Below, piece after piece: positions 45,838-56,539 of a DNA stretch of 64,000 nt (positions within the stretch are counted from its first letter, which is position 1; every line of letters begins with the position of its first letter). The notes beneath the pieces are model-generated. The model was not told where the DNA came from and did no database searches. It saw nothing but the letters and a program-made list of their open reading frames with translations. Both the position numbers and the translations under genes were made by a program. Origin of the DNA: Bostrychus sinensis (Eukaryota; Chordata; Actinopteri; Gobiiformes; Eleotridae). The DNA lies in contig CM036242.1 of assembly GCA_020698575.1 (NCBI GenBank), positions 6,361,254 to 6,425,253 on the forward strand. Reading direction: 5' to 3'.

Positions 45838-46600
45838 TACGTGTCCAGACGTCCTCCTTTGCCCAGACATGTCCTCATTTTGAGACGTTAAAAAACACCT
45901 GTCCAGAATTTTCTAAATCAATTCAATTCAGTTTTATTTGTATAGCCCAGTATCACAACAAAAGTCACCTCAAAGGCTTCACAACAGTTGATCAAACATA
46001 AACACACAATCAGACTTAACACACAATCAGCACAAACAATAACTACACTAAACTAAACAGACCCGGGACACTCCTGTCCTTAGACCCTCCTTCTCGGTAA
46101 GGAAAAACTCCTAAAAAAAAACAGCTGTGGGAAAAAAGAAGAGACCTAATGGAGCCCAACTGAAGGAGAGATTTTCTCCCAGGACGGACAGGCAATGCAT
46201 CTAGGAGTTAGTTCATTAGTTCATCTATAGGATCATAGATCAGCTCTGTAAGGATTCATCCAGGGAGTGGGGTGAGATAGGTTGAGGAAGTCCATAGGAT
46301 GCAGCAGGTGGGCCTCATCCAGACAGGTGAGTGGGTGAGATAGAATCACCCCAAATTGTCCAGGATTTTAATTGTACCACAGTCGAACGGCATTGTTGTA
46401 CCCAGTACATTCTCACCTGAATGCAACACACCGCTACAACAGATCCTGCAGTGTTTTACGACTCCATCACAGAGCGCATGACACACAGAACCTGATCTAA
46501 ACTAACTCCACAGTGAGAAAGATGAGGGCTGTAGTTTGTTGAGTAAAAGAGAGTAAAGTTGCTGCTGGTGACTCCTGGAGACGTGGGTTACTGCACAGTA
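45838..46600 (+). mobile_element. TAGGGTGACC-type element, copy A, split by a LINE tail
   Basis: 'tgtccagacgtcctcctttgccc…gacgttaaaaaa' then, after an insert, 'aatcaccccaaattgtcc…cattgttgtacccagt…' follows the order of 58694-59130. That copy has the two parts joined directly ('ttctaaatcaccccaaaatg'). Ends are diverged. No coding sequence. Confidence 0.45.
45910..46345 (-). mobile_element. LINE 3' end (minus strand) inserted in the above
   Basis: The left edge 'attcaattcagttttatttgtatagc' is the complement of an L2-like tail with (GAATT)n. The body contains 'aaggaaaaactcc' and other phrases of a widespread fish LINE-derived repeat. AATCA occurs on both sides of the insert, suggesting a short target duplication. 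Confidence 0.55.
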
Positions 46601-46758
46601 ACTCCAGTTCTATGAGTGTATGATAATTTCACAACCTGAGTGTTGTGGCATCTGAAACTGTTCTCTGTCAAGTAAAAGTGTAAGTTGGTTTAGAGGAGTG
46701 GTTCTCAAATGGTGGGTCAGTGCCCAAAAAGGGGTCGCAAAGAGATTATAGCCTAATA

Positions 46759-47377
46759 CAGTGGTTCCAAACCTTTTTTGTGTGGCACACCCCTGGGCTT
46801 TTTGTCCCACACTGAGTACCCCCTCAATTTTTCAAAAAGTGGCCATAGAGAGGTCATCTGTGTTTGTTAGTACAAAACTATTTTATATTTACTTTACTGT
46901 AAAAGTAAATTTTCCTTTTACTTTTAAAATTTAATTCAAGATACACATTAAATCACTTTAAAATAACAATACATACAAAAAATTATAATACAAAAAATTA
47001 TAAAAATATAACAAAATAAAAATATAATATAAACTTTCATTACACTTACATATTTTTCTGTATTTTTCAATGAAAAAACTTAAACTCATAATAAATTGAC
47101 AAGAAAAATGTGTGAAATATAATGATTTAGGTTACATCTCCTTTGAAAACAGCTTTATAATCGGCCTAAATATTTCTAGTAGTTTCATCTCATTTTAATC
47201 AATAATTTTTGATATATCATGAATGAAACACTTGCGCTTGTCTTTCACAAGTTTCGACAGTTTGATATGAAAAGATCACAACTATTTTTTTACTCAAATT
47301 ATGAATAATTCAAAGTGCCCCCTGTGAAGTACTCGCATACCCCTAGGGGTCCCCATACCCCTGGTTGGGAAACACTT
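46759..47377. mobile_element. hAT-like element, AT-rich
   Basis: 'cagtggttccaaacc' at the left and '…ggttgggaaacact(t)' at the right are imperfect inverted ends. Phrases such as 'gtaccccctcaattttt…gtaccc' occur inside. A separate hAT-like end fragment ('agtggttctcaaatggtggg') lies just upstream at 46696. No duplication was found. Confidence 0.55.
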
Positions 47378-47598
47378 TGAAGACAAATCGAATTAGATGG
47401 TAAAACAGGTATTTTTCTTAAATTGTAGCTGACTATGGCAAATTAGAGTAGTGGTACATATTTCTGTCCACTTGGAGCACTGCTCAAAACAAAATAACCC
47501 AAATGAAGCAGAATGTAAGACATGCAAACCTTGAGCAACGTTTGTCCACTAAGGTACAGGTGATTTTATATTATTATTATTTTAGAAAATAGGTTCTC

Positions 47599-47633
<35 letters not shown>

Positions 47634-47747
47634 TGTTTGAGAGTTTGTATGAGAGTGTTTAGTTATGAATGTATATACCTAGCACTTTAGGGCTATATTT
47701 AATATTGTTGTTGCTATGTTTTGTATGCATTGTCTGTATGTTGCAAT

Positions 47748-48274
47748 CAGAGCCGGCTTTAGGCATAGGCCATCTAGGCGGTTGCCTAGGGTGCCATCTG
47801 CTGGAGGGGGCGCCCAGCTGCACCCCTCCAAAAAAAAAGTATATTTTTAAATAAATAACAAATAATTAAAAATCAAGTGAATTGTATTATTTCTTCTTTG
47901 TACTCTAATATGAAAAAAAAAAATCCTAATGACTTCTGATTGACCTGGCCTGAACCTGACTGACACGGTTTACGGTGGAAGCGGGGGGATGGGTGTATTG
48001 TTGACGCGCATCACAGCGGCGGTAAAATTGATGGATGTTACATCAACAAGTAGTTTGACAATTTTTTATCATGAAAAGGCCGTCCAAGCCGTCAGGTGCT
48101 GCTTTCAGAAAGCGGAGAAAAGAGGAGGAGGAAAAAAGGGGCCAAAGTAGAGGTATGTAGTTGTTTATTCTAACAATAAAAACTGCTGTTTAACTTTTCA
48201 TTTGCACAAGCTACGAGGCGAGCAAAGTTGAAATAAACTCGCCTAGGGCACCAAATTGGCTAGAGGTGGCTCTG
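47748..48274 (+). mobile_element. hAT element with truncated first exon of a transposase
   Basis: Ends cagagccggctttagg and …ctagaggtggctctg are inverted repeats. Flanks gttgcaat (47740-47747) and gttgcagt (48275-48282) are an 8-bp duplication with one mismatch. The element retains a small coding piece at 48071-48152. It is a deletion derivative. Confidence 0.75.
48071..48152 (+). pseudogene. N-terminal exon remnant of a hAT transposase
   Basis: ATG at 48071 opens MKRPSKPSGAAFRKRRKEEE…, a short basic-acidic leader that resembles the start of several hAT-family transposases ('…LSGAEFRKRRKEEEEK…'). A consensus splice donor (ag|GTATGT) follows at 48153. The rest of the gene is gone. The match is by memory and the peptide is short. 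Confidence 0.5.
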
Positions 48275-48545
48275 GTTGCAGTGTTTTTCTGTATTATCTG
48301 TTGTCTATGTGAACTGTACTGTATAGTGTCCTATTTTGTGATACACGTCTGCATTCAGTCTCTGGGTGTGCTTGACGTGTTTATGTTTTTGGATATAGTG
48401 CATTTTGTGTCTGTTTTTTTTTCTTTTTTTTCCCACATGGGACTACGGATGGAAATTAGCATCGTGCTAAATCCAGCGTATTTACGACACCTGTGGCCTG
48501 TTCATTAATGTGCACTGTCCCATTCAAATAAACAATTAAACACAA

Positions 48546-49639
48546 ATACAAATTTAGAAGTCCACCAAGTTCAGCAAAACATTTCTGCTGCCAAAGGCTA
48601 AAGTTAAACTTGTCTCTTGATTTCGCCAGATGTCGTCCTTTTTGAAAACCAAAATATGGTCGCTCTATCAGTGAAGCAAACTTAAAAATCTGGATCTTTT
48701 ACATTTCGTCCTTACCACACAACCGGACTGAATTTTTTGACCCAAGCTTTTCTCTGTGGTGTAACATTGTTTCCATAGTTATCCCCATCTAATGAGTGCA
48801 GTATATCCACTGACAGCTGGTGAACGGCCTCAGAACAACTCCAGAGCCTGATGGGAATAACAGACTTTGCCTTTCTTGGCTCTGCAACTGATGAGCCACA
48901 GCCAGTGCCAGTTATAGCCAATAAAGACCATTAAAACATGAATAAAAGAATAGAGTCCAGTGGAGACTTATAAGAGATGTGTGTGAGGCCATAAAATCAG
49001 AGCTGGAAGGGGGAAGCGCTGGTGGTGAGGTTATTTGACGATAACAACACACAAAGCTCTGCAAATAACAGAGAAAAGCGACAGAAACAGCCAGCTCCAG
49101 TGATTACTGCCTCCAAAAAGTCAAAGCTACAATCTCCTTAAGTCCACAGATACACTGACGTCCAACACAACAACAAAATACAGGCTGAGAGGGGTCAGAG
49201 GTCGAGAGATGAAGAAGAGGAGGCCAGCGGGCAGAAGGAAAATGGCCGTGGGCAACTGACAAGAGCGAGATCATGAAGTGAGTGTAAACAGAAGCAGGCA
49301 GATTCAGAGAGGAGACGAAGGAGAGGTGAGGTACGACTTTAGAGAACTGAGGTGGAGAGATCAGTGAGAAAACAAGAGACAAGAGAGTCTAAGACAGGAC
49401 TGAGAGGAGAAATCAAACAGAACAATAATCAAACGCATCTGAGTTGAAATGTCAGTTTTACACACAAATGAGAATCTACTGATAATAGTGAAGACAAGAG
49501 AATTAAAGACAGCAGACACACAGACGAGCTGCAGATGTGATGAGGTATTCTTTCTGTTGTTATTCCAGGAAACAACTCCCCCAAGGAGACTAAGAGGAGT
49601 AATATTTTTATCTTTTAAAAATGGTTTTCTCAAGGGATC
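48546..49639. other. no supported gene
   Basis: The moderate purine-rich stretch at 49180-49400 produces antisense frames (49104-49633) that look like chance. No domain is recognised. Confidence 0.35.
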
Positions 49640-50306
49640 ATGTTAAACGACCACAAGCTTCAGTATGTGAGCCATGAGCCATTTACAGCAGGGCTAAACC
49701 AATCTTTTTACTCTTGTGTATCCCTGGACTCACTTATACACGATTTTGCAGGAAAACCTAAGACCATCTGTCCACCAACTGAAGCTCAACAGAGGATGGG
49801 CGATGCAACAGAACAACGACCCAAAGCATAGAAGCAAATCAACAACAGAATGGCTTCAACAGAAGAAAACACGTCTTCTGGAGTGGCCCAGAGTCCTGAC
49901 CTCAATCCAATTGAGTTGCTGTGGCAAAACCTCAAAAGAGCGATTCACGCCAGACATCCCAAGAATATTGCTGAACTTAAACAGTTTTGTAAAGAGGAAG
50001 GGTCCAAAATTCCTCCTGAGCGCTGTGCAGGTCTGACCTTCACTACAGAAAACGTTTGGTTGAGGTTACTGCTGCCAAAGGAGGTCAACCAGTTTTTAAA
50101 TCCAAAGGTGCACTTACTTTTTCCATCCTGCACTGTGAATGTTTACATAAATGCTCAATAAAAACATGAAAACATGTCTTTTTATTTGCAGCATTAGTTT
50201 AAGCAGACTGTGTTTGTCTATTGTTGTGACTTAGATGAAGATCAGATCACATTTTATGACCAAATCCTAGTATTTCCAAGGGGTGCCAATACTTTTTCTT
50301 ACCTTT
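49640..50306 (+). pseudogene. Tc1-like transposase relic
   Basis: On the plus strand 'MQQNNDPKHRSKST' (second catalytic Asp region) and, after a frameshift near 49880, 'QSPDLNPIELLWQNLKRA' and 'NIAELKQFCKEEGSKIPPER' follow. These are the standard C-terminal blocks of Tc1 transposases. The right end '…ggtgccaatacttttt' (about 50285-50306) resembles a Tc1 terminal repeat; the left end and N-terminal half are missing. At least one frameshift makes it inactive. It differs in sequence from the relic at 19473-20499. Confidence 0.75.
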
Positions 50307-50317
50307 TCTATGTCGGT

Positions 50318-50495
50318 GGACACACTTGCCCACTAACCCAAAGGTTGGCGGTTCAAGCCCCGCACCCACCTTCACCCACCTTCAATGTGTCAGGGTGACT
50401 CTGTTTGGTGGTGACAGTAGGCACAAAAAGCACCAAATTGTAAAGCGACTCTAGAAAAGCGCAATATAAGACTAATGCATTATTATTATTTTTAA
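50318..50495 (+). mobile_element. SINE-like element
   Basis: 'cccactaacccaaaggttggcggttcaagcccc' (B-box-like), then '…gtaaagcgactctagaaaagcgcaatataa' and (ATT)n, is a shortened copy of the same SINE family as 18960-19256. The 5' tRNA-like A-box is not clear. Confidence 0.55.
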
Positions 50496-51639
50496 CAGTG
50501 TGGATTAATGGTCATTAATGTTTTATTTCAGTTTCATGTGTATAGCCCAGACATCATCTTCAGTTCAGTTTAGACACATAAAACAAGAAAATACTAAAAA
50601 AACACAAGACACAGGTATGAATAAATACCAATAAATACAGCAATAAAAGGTTAAATACAAAAAGGTACACGTCAGTTCAAAGTGCATTGTTCAAAATCAT
50701 CACAGCTTGTGAAACTTTTTGCATGACGAGACGTAGTGCATTTCACAGAACGATAGAAGAAGTTCAAAGATATTGCGAGCAGGATGATTAGTCGGGTCAT
50801 TAATGATGAGTGATGCCTGAGAAAGAAGTCTGTGTTTATAAATGTCCTCCATGACGGACAGCTCGCTCCCAGCAACTCGGTTTAAGGCTTTCCTTTCTTT
50901 AACAGTGAGATTACCAAACCACAGTTCTACAGCTGTAAGAAGACTTTCAATGGCACAATGATAAAAGTTTAAAAGAATTTGTTTGTTTGGGGTGAATTCC
51001 TTTAATTTAGGTAAAAAGAAGAGATGTTGCTGTGACTTCTTAACAGTAGTTTGTATTTGAATTCCAACTCAAATATCACTGGTCTACAAATGTTTGGACT
51101 CGATCTGCTTCCGAGATAAAAGTGGCTAAATCTCATTTATTTTGATAAGATGAACTGAAAATCAATTGATAACTGTGCTGGTTAGCTAATGTATTCAAGA
51201 TATTTAATGATATTGTTTCACATCAAAATCGCATCTGTTTATACAATAGATTTAGGCATTTTTGCTTAAAAATATTTATATTTTGAAAATATTTAATTTC
51301 TCTACATGCATGCATTTTGTCCACTTCCAAGAGAGAGATTTCTGCAAATAAAAACAAAACATTTTATGTCAAAACTCTAGACATATTAAAATGAATGTAT
51401 TGAATGTGCAGCTTTCAGATAGAACTGGTTGCTTGTAGACACTGTACCTTCTGATAAACTACCGTTTTTGCCTTATTTTGCATAAATTTCCTATTTTGAC
51501 CCAATACTGTTTCTTGGAAACTATAGCCAATCTGCACTTCTCACTTACTTTTTCTTTATTAGTGACCTAATCCAAGAAAAAATTCACAACTTTTGTTCCG
51601 GAAGCATTTTGCTGTAGACCTGTGTAATTTGAGAGGGTC
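50496..51639. other. no gene; possible inverted LINE tail near 50510-50590
   Basis: 'ttttatttcagtttcatgtgtatagccc' looks like the inverted 3' end of a LINE. The remainder is AT-rich unique DNA. Confidence 0.35.
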
Positions 51640-51895
51640 ACCCCCAAAATCTTACAGCTTTCCACCCTTTGTACCTCAGAACCATTAATGGTAATAAATA
51701 CCTCCATGGGTACTCAAAGCACAAGGAACCATTCACCCATTCATAAACACATTCATACACCAGTGTGCATGGACATTGGAGGTAAGGTGGGTTAAGTGTC
51801 TTGCCCAAGGATACAACGGTGGGAGGTGGGTTTGAACCACCAACCTTCTGGTTAATGGACAAGTGGCTCTACCAACTGAGCTACTGCTTCCTGTA
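51640..51895 (-). mobile_element. tRNA-derived SINE with A and B boxes
   Basis: On the minus strand an A box 'tagctcagttggtagag' (51866-51883) and a B box 'ggttcaaaccc' (51829-51839) are separated by about 25 bp, as in a tRNA-like RNA polymerase III promoter. The body that follows ('…ttgggcaagacacttaacccacc') is that of the SINE at 18960-19256. It is a retroposon and not a tRNA gene: no acceptor stem pairing or CCA-type end is seen. Confidence 0.65.
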
Positions 51896-52539
51896 ATGGA
51901 CATTTCACTTTAAGATAAAACGTCCTCCCTTTTTTAAACTTATAATAAACAGTTTCAGCCCCAGTTGTCCACACAGTTGCATTGACTCATTAGAAATGCC
52001 ACATTCGAGCTAATAAATAGTTACAGGATGTAACTCCAGTTCTCTGAGTGAGATAACCAGTGCAGTATTTGACCCAGTTCTTGTGTTAGTTTCCAGAGGG
52101 ACGACCTGTCCCACTTCTGGTTGTACTGCACTTAGGCGTCTGTCCCTCCGTCCCACTGATTAAAATAATGTTCCTCTTTTTCACTGGCGCTCTGTGGATC
52201 TTATAAAAAGAGAGATATTAAGAGATAAGTTAAAAACAACAAGGTCAGGTCAGTGTTTCTTGTGTAAAATATAGATATTTGTGGGCGTAGCAGCTGGATA
52301 GGTTTAATAAATGGTTGGTGTGCTGCCCCTGTGTGAAAGGACTCTCCAGCAGCTGTGAGCTGTTGTTGCTGCTGCATTGTTTCGAGAAAATGCAGACTGG
52401 GAACTTGGATTTGTTTCTGTTTAATATTTTTTATTTCAATAAATAAAGTCTCAGAAACTTTTTGAAATGTGCAAAATGTGTGTTTTTGGGATAAAAACAA
52501 AACATCAGATGTTTTATAAACCCTAAACTTTGAACTTTG
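51896..52539. other. no gene recognised
   Basis: Frames at 52201-52578 are chance. Nothing else is visible. Confidence 0.35.
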
Positions 52540-52591
52540 AAAGGGCTTTGAGGACCTTGACAAGTTTGTAAAGCGCAATATAAATCCAATC

Positions 52592-52648
<57 letters not shown>

Positions 52649-52650
52649 AC
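52540..52650 (+). mobile_element. SINE tail with long (ATT)n array
   Basis: 'gggctttgagg…caagtttgtaaagcgcaatataaatccaatcc' followed by about 18 ATT units (52593-52646). It is the same 3' tail as at 18960-19256; the head is truncated. The array is a probable polymorphic microsatellite. Confidence 0.75.
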
Positions 52651-52904
52651 TGAAGCAACTTGTATCTGTAAGTTGGTAAGTCGGACTTATATGTCAAAAC
52701 TATTATTTATCGAGTTCGTTCCACCTTGTCCCACCAAATCGAACAACTTGTCCCACTTTTTGTACTTTTTGAGGTGGTCACCCTATTTCCACCCATAGGC
52801 TACATTTCAGTTGTTTGTAAAGCTACTCCCATGCATTAAAATTGGTTGCAGCTCATTACAGATTCAAATTTCATATTTTTTAAGAACAACTGGCTCTTTG
52901 GATC

Positions 52905-53138
52905 CAGATGGTCGCAGGGCTATACTTTATTGTCCCCATAGGGAAATTTGTCCTCTGCATTTAATCCATCTTTCAATGCCACTGGGGCAACCTGTCAGGA
53001 GCAGTGGCCTACAAATCTGACCACAGCAGCCCCTAAAAGCACTTAATACACTGCACCAAACACAACCCCTGAGTTTTCATGAGGTAAAATGGGGAGAACT
53101 GAACTCATCAGTGGCGAGCACCGTAGATTAAGTGGAAG
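52905..53138 (-). mobile_element. LINE 3'-end fragment (inverted)
   Basis: 'gctatactttattgtccccatagggaaatttgtcctctgcatttaatccat' is the complement of a widespread fish LINE 3' end. It continues to the border of the pogo-like element. No coding. Confidence 0.4.
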
Positions 53139-53865
53139 TATTGTATTTTCCAGACTAGAAGTTGCTCCGGAGTATAAGTGGCACTAGCCAAAAAATGCTT
53201 AATGAAGAAGAAAAAAACTTATATAAGTCACACTGGACTATAAGTCGCATTTTGGGGGTAAATTTATTTTACAAAATCCGACACCAACAACAGACATTTC
53301 ATCTTGAAAGGCAAGTTATAGTAATAATAGAATAGAGAACAACAGCTGAATAGGTGTGTGGTTTGCTAACGTAACACATTGATGGTTATTCAGCTACATG
53401 AAGCATAAACAATGAACTGAATACTGTCTCGTATGTTAACGTAATATATTAACAGTTATTCACATAACTATAGCATAAAGAACATAATATAACAAGTTCA
53501 CCAAACTCACCATCTCACTCCTAATCACTAAATCCTTTAAATTCTTCATCCTCGGTGTCGCTTCTGAACAACTCCGCCAACTCCGGAGGTAGACGAAGCG
53601 CCGCTTCCTCCTCTGCGTGGCTGTCGTCAGACTCAGCATCAGTTCCATTTCCAATTATTCCGCTCTTTCTCAGTTGTCTTTAAGCCTAAGTTGTTAGTGG
53701 TAATGTTTACATTTTAAATTGTCAGTGGTACAGGTGCAGCAGATGCTGGTACACAAGCCTAGAGCGCCCTCTAACCAACACCTGAAATATTTTAATATAT
53801 AAGTCACACCTGAGTATACGTCGCACCCCTAGCCAGACTATGGAAAAAGTCTGGAAAATACGGTA
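53139..53865 (-). mobile_element. pogo-like element, third internally deleted copy
   Basis: The left end is mutated (tattgtattttccagact) and the right end …tctggaaaatacggta is conserved. Minus-strand layout as in 8380-9055, with a small deletion near the right end (53845-53855). It contains the transposase tail at 53521-53673. Confidence 0.75.
53521..53673 (-). pseudogene. pogo-like transposase C-terminal remnant
   Basis: This encodes the same 50-codon tail as 8697-8849 and 44639-44791, ending '…EDEEFKGFSD' and TAG. No catalytic residues are included. The overlapping ATG-started frame at 53460-53654 is a shadow frame. Confidence 0.6.
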
Positions 53866-55080
53866 CTGACAATGAGGACTTGTGCCTGTGAAAAATGTCA
53901 GACAGTGTTCCAAAAATAAATGAATTTGGTACAGACAGAACTTGGTTTGTTCATTAGTACTGCTGTATCAGCTCTGTGTATAGGGACAGGTAAAAGACAT
54001 CTTGTTAGGCCATAAACTCACAAAAATGACAACTATCAAGTAATTAGTAGGAAAATATGTAAAAAGATTCACTTGTCACAGCATCCTTAGTGAAGAAAAG
54101 CTGACAACATCTATGACAGATGTCTGCCTGCAGCTAACTTTAAAAAGCTATAAAAACCCAGATGTTGTTCTGTCACTGAATTACAGTCACCAGAACATCT
54201 ACATCCATGTATTAATTAAATGTACTGTCTGTTAGCAGCAGCTCTTCTGATACCTGTCATGTCAAGAGACACAGTAACCAGGACACGCTCAGAACTCAGG
54301 ACACCTCTACAGGAACCTCCTCCTGGTCTGGGGCATCCATGATCTTGTCCTGTTGGTCATCAGCCACAGCTCATGGATGAGAGGAGGAACTTGTATACCA
54401 GAGCTTTGCCTTTGGACTCCTTCAGCTCAAAAGACCTGTCTTACTGCAGAAGCGGCATCGATCTCCGTTCACAAATGAGGGACGGATGAGGAAAACTAGT
54501 AACCTGTAAAATAATGACCATGTGATGGCCATGCCACACAAAGGTGGTAAAAACCTTTAATACAGTCATTTTGCTTTATGTTTATTTACAAATACATACT
54601 CAATTAATTTAATATTTGGCATAGCACATTTGTATCTTTTTGTTTTTGGTTAATATGTTTTCACTGATCCTTGTTTCTGTTTCTTTGAAAGTGCTGTGAA
54701 GGTGTGGCTGAGGGTGGGCCCAGAGCCAGTCAGAGGCGGCCTGAATGTGGACCAAACCATGTCAGAGGGGGACTTGGGTTTAACAAGCTTTGTTTGTTCT
54801 GTAGTTTGTCTCAAGTTTCCCCCTTATGTGTTTGGTCATTAGTTGTTGGTATGGCCCGAGTACTATTTAAGTTGCTCTCATGTCCCATTTGTTTAGGTCA
54901 GTTTTGTTGTGTTAGTTGGTTTAAGTTTGATATTTTGTTCTGTATAACGTTATATTGATTTGACCTCTTTTAGGCTTCTATATGGTTGGCCAATGAAGCC
55001 TATTTTTATGGGATTTATGTTCTTTGTTTGGTTGCTTTATGGCTCGGTCCCTAACAGACCATAACACACTGTCACACATG
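53866..55080. other. no supported gene; possible LTR-like stretch near 54690-55060
   Basis: A GT-rich stretch with 'tactatttaagttgctctcatg' resembles LTR-type promoter sequence, but no paired ends or duplication were found. The rest is unrecognised. Confidence 0.25.
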
Positions 55081-55735
55081 TTTTAAAACCCCCTATTATG
55101 CTCAGTTGCACTCTTAACCATGCGTGTTTTTATTTTCTGTAATTCAAGAAAAAGGTAAGATCACATATAATAAATATAGTAAATTTATCATAAAAAATTA
55201 GAAATAAGCATTGTATAAACCCATTAAATTAAATGCTGCCTGTTAATTTGAAGATAATATCACATAAATTTAACGTTTTGTACTAAAAAAATTTGAAACT
55301 TCCTTAAAAAATTAAAACAGTGTATCTCAAAATCATAGTAACTCTTTATGCTAAGCCCATCCACTTCTGAAGAGCTGAAAACGCTCGGTCTTGTGGCTCT
55401 AGGTAGATGTGAAACCAAGTGCTCCTGTGCTCTTCTAAAGCCCATACACTGTCAGTACACAGCAGTCGGCTCATTTATCTATCTGTTAGCATCACGTTGC
55501 TAATAGCTGTGCTCATAAGTGATTTTATGCTCTGTCTATTCCCCACCGTGGCCAGCAGGGGGAGTCAAACACCGAATCAAATCGTTCTCTACTAAGTCAA
55601 AGTAACAGCTCCCCAAAAGAAGAGGTTTTCCATACATATACATTACTTTAGTATATAAAACAATAAATGCTAATGCAAAGGTGTCAAAAAACTGGAAAAA
55701 AAAAAAAAAAAACAGCGTAATATGGCCTTTTTAAA
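55081..55735. mobile_element. TTTAAA-type MITE
   Basis: Left 'ttttaaaaccccctattatgct' and right '…gcgtaatatggcctttttaaa' are imperfect inverted ends. The right-hand 270 bp is found inverted near 60310-60500, and in part near 4785-4925. The block 'ctattccccaccgtggccagcagggggag' sits near the middle. No coding. Confidence 0.5.
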
Positions 55736-56539
55736 TTGTACATAAACGGTTTGATCCAGAGCAGAATGAAATGAAACTGTTTAGCAGGTGATGCTGTGGA
55801 TTTCTTCCAAGGTCTGCTTAAGAAGGATGTGCGAGATTAAATAAGACATCTTTTCATTTTAGCTCAAGAATTACTTAGCTTTGTTTCCTTCCTAACTGTG
55901 ATCACTACATTAAGTGTAGCTTTCAGCAGTTCAGCGGTTTCTACCAACCTTCTTCCATTAGATATATAGATGTTCTTTATGTCAGCGTTGATTATGTAGC
56001 AGTGAATATTTATTCATTCAGCTCAGACTCTCTTTATTGAGCCAACAAAGGCCATGTGTTATCTGTGTGTGTTCTGTTAAACAAATCCCATCTTCACATG
56101 TGGCTTTATTAAATGACAGCTGCAGAAGCACACACCCGTCTCTATCTCTACCTCAGGCGGGTCGCTAAATTGTCTATCTGTATTTGATGTTGAATGTGTC
56201 TCCATTTATAAATCTGTGAGCAGATTCCTGAAGGAGGACACTCAGAGAGCCAATGTTTGGGCTGCTCCACATCGAAAACGACATCTGTAATGCACATTGT
56301 CGGAGCATAGTCCTTTAGTAAAACCTGGTTGTCTGATACATGTAAACAGCTCATATAATCCTGTCTCGTGTCTTGTGTATCAAAGTCGACTTGTGTTCTG
56401 CTCAGAAGTATTTGTTTTTCACAGAGCTCTTACTTACTTCAGTGTATTTGAGAAAAACTTTTCCTACAATCCTACAACCATTGTTTTAATTTGCTCATTT
56501 CGTTTGATACTTCCTCCATCTATTGTTTGAGGTTTACTC
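55736..56539. other. no supported gene
   Basis: Unique-looking; the minus-strand continuation of the LINE relic at 56540-57540 may extend into this region but cannot be followed. Confidence 0.3.

Larger units (their letters stand above)
47640..48545 (+). mobile_element. LINE 3' region interrupted by a hAT element
   Basis: Before and after the hAT insert at 47748-48274 the sequence looks continuous ('…tgtctgtatgttgca' then 'gtgtttttctgtattatctg'). It ends with 'gggactacggatggaaattagc…gcactgtcccattcaaataaa', which matches the 3' ends near 1200-1300 and 28320-28456. Coding sequence is absent. Confidence 0.4.

Noticed and set aside
51829..51883. A and B boxes considered as a real tRNA gene
   Set aside because: There is no cloverleaf or acceptor-stem pairing, and the following body is that of a SINE seen elsewhere in the window.
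52431..52697. Poly-asparagine reading frame
   Set aside because: It is produced by the (ATT)n microsatellite read on the opposite strand.
54690..55060. Possible LTR with a TATA-like box
   Set aside because: No paired ends, polyadenylation signal or second copy was found in the window.
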